Source of the DNA: an uncultured Eubacterium sp.
Lineage (GTDB): Bacteria > Bacillota > Clostridia > Lachnospirales > Lachnospiraceae
Length of the DNA: 7,252 nucleotides
Direction: 5' to 3'
Assembly: GCA_905236225.1 (NCBI GenBank)
Contig: CAJOPM010000207.1
Span: 1-7,252 of the forward strand
This document shows, one piece after another, positions 6,660-7,252 of the stretch. Below the pieces are notes generated by a model. It saw nothing but the letters and a program-made list of their open reading frames with translations. It did no database searches and had not been told where the DNA came from. Position 1 is the stretch's first letter, and the number at the start of each line of letters is the position of its first letter. The position numbers and the translations under genes are program-made.

Positions 6660-6717
6660 ATAGCTAAGATATTTTACACTCACAGGCACTAGCAAATAAG
6701 TGTGATATCTTAGCTAT
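6660..6717. repeat. Long imperfect inverted repeat at the break of the truncated gene
   Basis: The outer arms are perfect over 13 bases (ATAGCTAAGATAT at 6660-6672 and its complement at 6705-6717). After a small asymmetric internal loop they continue for 5 bp (6676-6680 with 6699-6703), leaving an 18-base loop. Weaker complementarity continues outside the arms. It lies just downstream of the 67-residue membrane protein gene, so it may end that transcript, but no T-run follows. It may instead be a remnant of a small mobile element or a rearrangement scar. Confidence 0.7.
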
Positions 6718-6745
6718 GTTATACATATATTCAACAAAACGATAC

Positions 6746-6949
6746 CTAAAAATTATTATTTTTCTTCTTAAATCTCTTTACAGCAATTAATAACGATATC
6801 ACTCCTCCTACCCCCGGAATAACAATAGCCCAAATTATCATATTATAATTTTTTTGTACTGCTTCAAATACTATCCAAAAAAACATTGCAACAATCCAAC
6901 AAATAAGATTTTTTGCAACAATCTTTTTTAAATTCTTATTATCACCCAT
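6746..6949 (-). CDS. Small membrane protein with two predicted transmembrane segments
   Basis: A protein of 67 residues that I do not recognise. Two hydrophobic stretches (about 14-31 and 36-57) are separated by a short QKNYN loop, after a charged N-terminus (MGDNKNLKKI). The C-terminus is strongly basic (KRFKKKNNN), which by the positive-inside rule puts both ends in the cytoplasm. The second segment holds a VIPGVGG motif. The start is the ATG at 6947-6949, 7 bases after a GAGGTG site. A more upstream in-frame ATG at 6964 overlaps that site and is less likely; the ATG at 6952 is also possible but close to it. It may be a diverged relative of the 57-residue protein encoded at 7066-7239: both have two segments, a shared Asn-Tyr before the second one, a Pro inside it, and a basic tail. 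Function unknown. Confidence 0.65.
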   Translation of the reverse strand: MGDNKNLKKIVAKNLICWIVAMFFWIVFEAVQKNYNMIIWAIVIPGVGGVISLLIAVKRFKKKNNNF

Positions 6950-6956
6950 CATAATA

Positions 6957-6962
6957 CACCTC
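6957..6962 (-). promoter_or_regulatory. Ribosome binding site of the 67-residue membrane protein gene
   Basis: GAGGTG on the minus strand, 7 bases before the ATG at 6949. It overlaps the in-frame ATG at 6962-6964, which is why the shorter start is preferred. Confidence 0.6.
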
Positions 6963-6997
6963 ATTTAGTAACAACGGTATAGCTTATATCCCCACTT

Positions 6998-7032
6998 GCA
7001 AAAAACATCACACATATACCTTTGTTTTTTGC
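6998..7032. repeat. AT-rich hairpin with A6/T6 arms
   Basis: Perfect 10-bp arms GCAAAAAACA (6998-7007) and TGTTTTTTGC (7023-7032) enclose 15 bases. It lies just after the duplicated gene 3' end and 33 bases beyond the stop of the 57-residue protein gene. It shares 11 bases with the end of the terminator at 6366-6407, so it may be a decayed copy of that terminator. It lacks a GC-rich stem, so its strength as a terminator is doubtful. Confidence 0.45.
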
Positions 7033-7076
7033 TTTGTGTATATTTCCTGTGCCATCTTCATCATTTCACTCTTGAT
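7008..7076 (-). pseudogene. Second fragment of the truncated gene's 3' end
   Basis: In the matching frame this reads IKSEMMKMAQEIYTK, against TKSEMMKIAQGLYTK at the end of the truncated gene. The TAG stop is replaced by a sense codon and the frame runs on for eight codons to TGA at 7008-7010. Only this end fragment remains. Nothing upstream resembles the gene body; instead the small membrane protein gene at 7066-7239 runs into it in another frame. Confidence 0.7.
7032..7073 (-). repeat. Copy 2 of a duplicated gene 3' end
   Basis: Partner of 6411-6452, 38 of 42 bases identical, same strand, about 620 bases away. Of the four differences, one is silent (AGC/AGT) and three change a residue. Confidence 0.8.
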
Positions 7077-7239
7077 TCTTACGTCTGCGCCGCACCGAAT
7101 TAATCCATATTCCGCTTATAATTATTGGAACACACATAATGCTTAAAAGCTTATAATTATTTAATTGATATGCCAGTGTCACAAATAAAATTATTGAAGC
7201 TATTGAAATTAATATATGAGCTATATAATATTTCTTCAT
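7066..7239 (-). CDS. Small membrane protein with two predicted transmembrane segments (57 residues)
   Basis: A protein of 57 residues that I do not recognise. It starts MKKYYIAHIL and has hydrophobic stretches at about 5-25 and 31-47, separated by QLNNYK, and a basic tail SVRRRRKNQE. Both ends should face the cytoplasm. The start ATG (7237-7239) has an AGGAGAG site 5 bases upstream (7245-7251), at the very edge of the window, so any promoter lies outside. The last codons and the TGA stop fall within the duplicated gene 3' end at 7032-7073, read in a different frame. The tail was therefore probably gained by fusion with that fragment. Its layout resembles the 67-residue protein encoded at 6746-6949. 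Function unknown. Confidence 0.6.
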   Translation of the reverse strand: MKKYYIAHILISIASIILFVTLAYQLNNYKLLSIMCVPIIISGIWINSVRRRRKNQE

Positions 7240-7252
7240 CTACTCTCTCCTA

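Larger units (their letters stand above)
6408..6695 (-). pseudogene. Truncated gene, 3' part only (possible DUF4367-type remnant)
   Basis: An open frame of 95 codons from a TTG at 6695; an ATG gives MIYVQGES from 6641. Neither start has a ribosome binding site. The first 18 codons or so lie inside or next to a long inverted repeat and look unlike the rest. From about residue 19 the sequence resembles an alternating beta-strand domain: a short Tyr/Gly strand, a segment with NGNEAIVQI, a VTWADENLEFFVAV strand, and a final helix SEMMKIAQGLYTK. This layout recalls the C-terminal half of DUF4367-like extracellular domains, but I cannot confirm that without a profile search. No signal peptide or membrane anchor remains. 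The simplest reading is a gene that has lost its 5' half. A short functional protein is possible but less likely. Its last 14 codons are repeated at 7032-7073. Confidence 0.5.

Noticed and set aside
6965..7031. Possible promoter for the 67-residue membrane protein gene
   Set aside because: A TATACC sequence lies there, but no reasonable -35 box is found 16-18 bases upstream.
6366..7252. A new defence or mobile system at the right end
   Set aside because: Only two unknown small membrane proteins and gene fragments are visible. There is no nuclease, transposase, recombinase or repeat array, so decay of duplicated genes explains the region better.

Overview
The window comes from a low-GC Gram-positive genome. 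The gene content, the perfect CIRCE operator, the AGGAGG-type ribosome binding sites and the protein signatures fit a clostridial bacterium, most likely of the family Lachnospiraceae. That family assignment is an inference from pattern recognition, not from a database search. Most of the window is core housekeeping sequence. Only the last 900 bases or so look accessory.

Layout from left to right: (1) positions 1-454, minus strand, hold the 5' part of a gene for a coiled-coil protein with a J-domain, cut by the window edge. It has its own sigma-A-type promoter (514-542). (2) Positions 609-5435, minus strand, hold the complete class I heat-shock operon, transcribed hrcA, grpE, dnaK, dnaJ, and closed by a strong intrinsic terminator (572-601). 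(3) Positions 5436-5643 are a compact divergent control region. It carries one perfect CIRCE operator, the hrcA promoter, and an oppositely oriented promoter whose -35 box overlaps the hrcA -35 box almost completely. (4) Positions 5644-6363, plus strand, encode a small protein with two S1 RNA-binding domains. (5) Positions 6366-7252, minus strand, are an AT-rich region with two small two-transmembrane-segment proteins, a truncated gene that may descend from a DUF4367-type protein, a second short copy of that gene's 3' end, and several inverted repeats. It looks like a decayed, partly duplicated gene set.

How the genes work together: HrcA represses its own operon by binding CIRCE. DnaK is the ATP-driven Hsp70 chaperone, DnaJ delivers substrates and stimulates ATP hydrolysis, and GrpE exchanges the nucleotide. 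The extra J-domain protein beyond the terminator may be a specialised DnaK partner or may simply have arisen beside dnaJ; the sequence does not decide. I see no CRISPR array, tRNA, rRNA, intact insertion sequence or phage gene, and no convincing new multi-gene system. The points most worth following up are the overlapping divergent promoters and the duplicated gene remnants at the right end.
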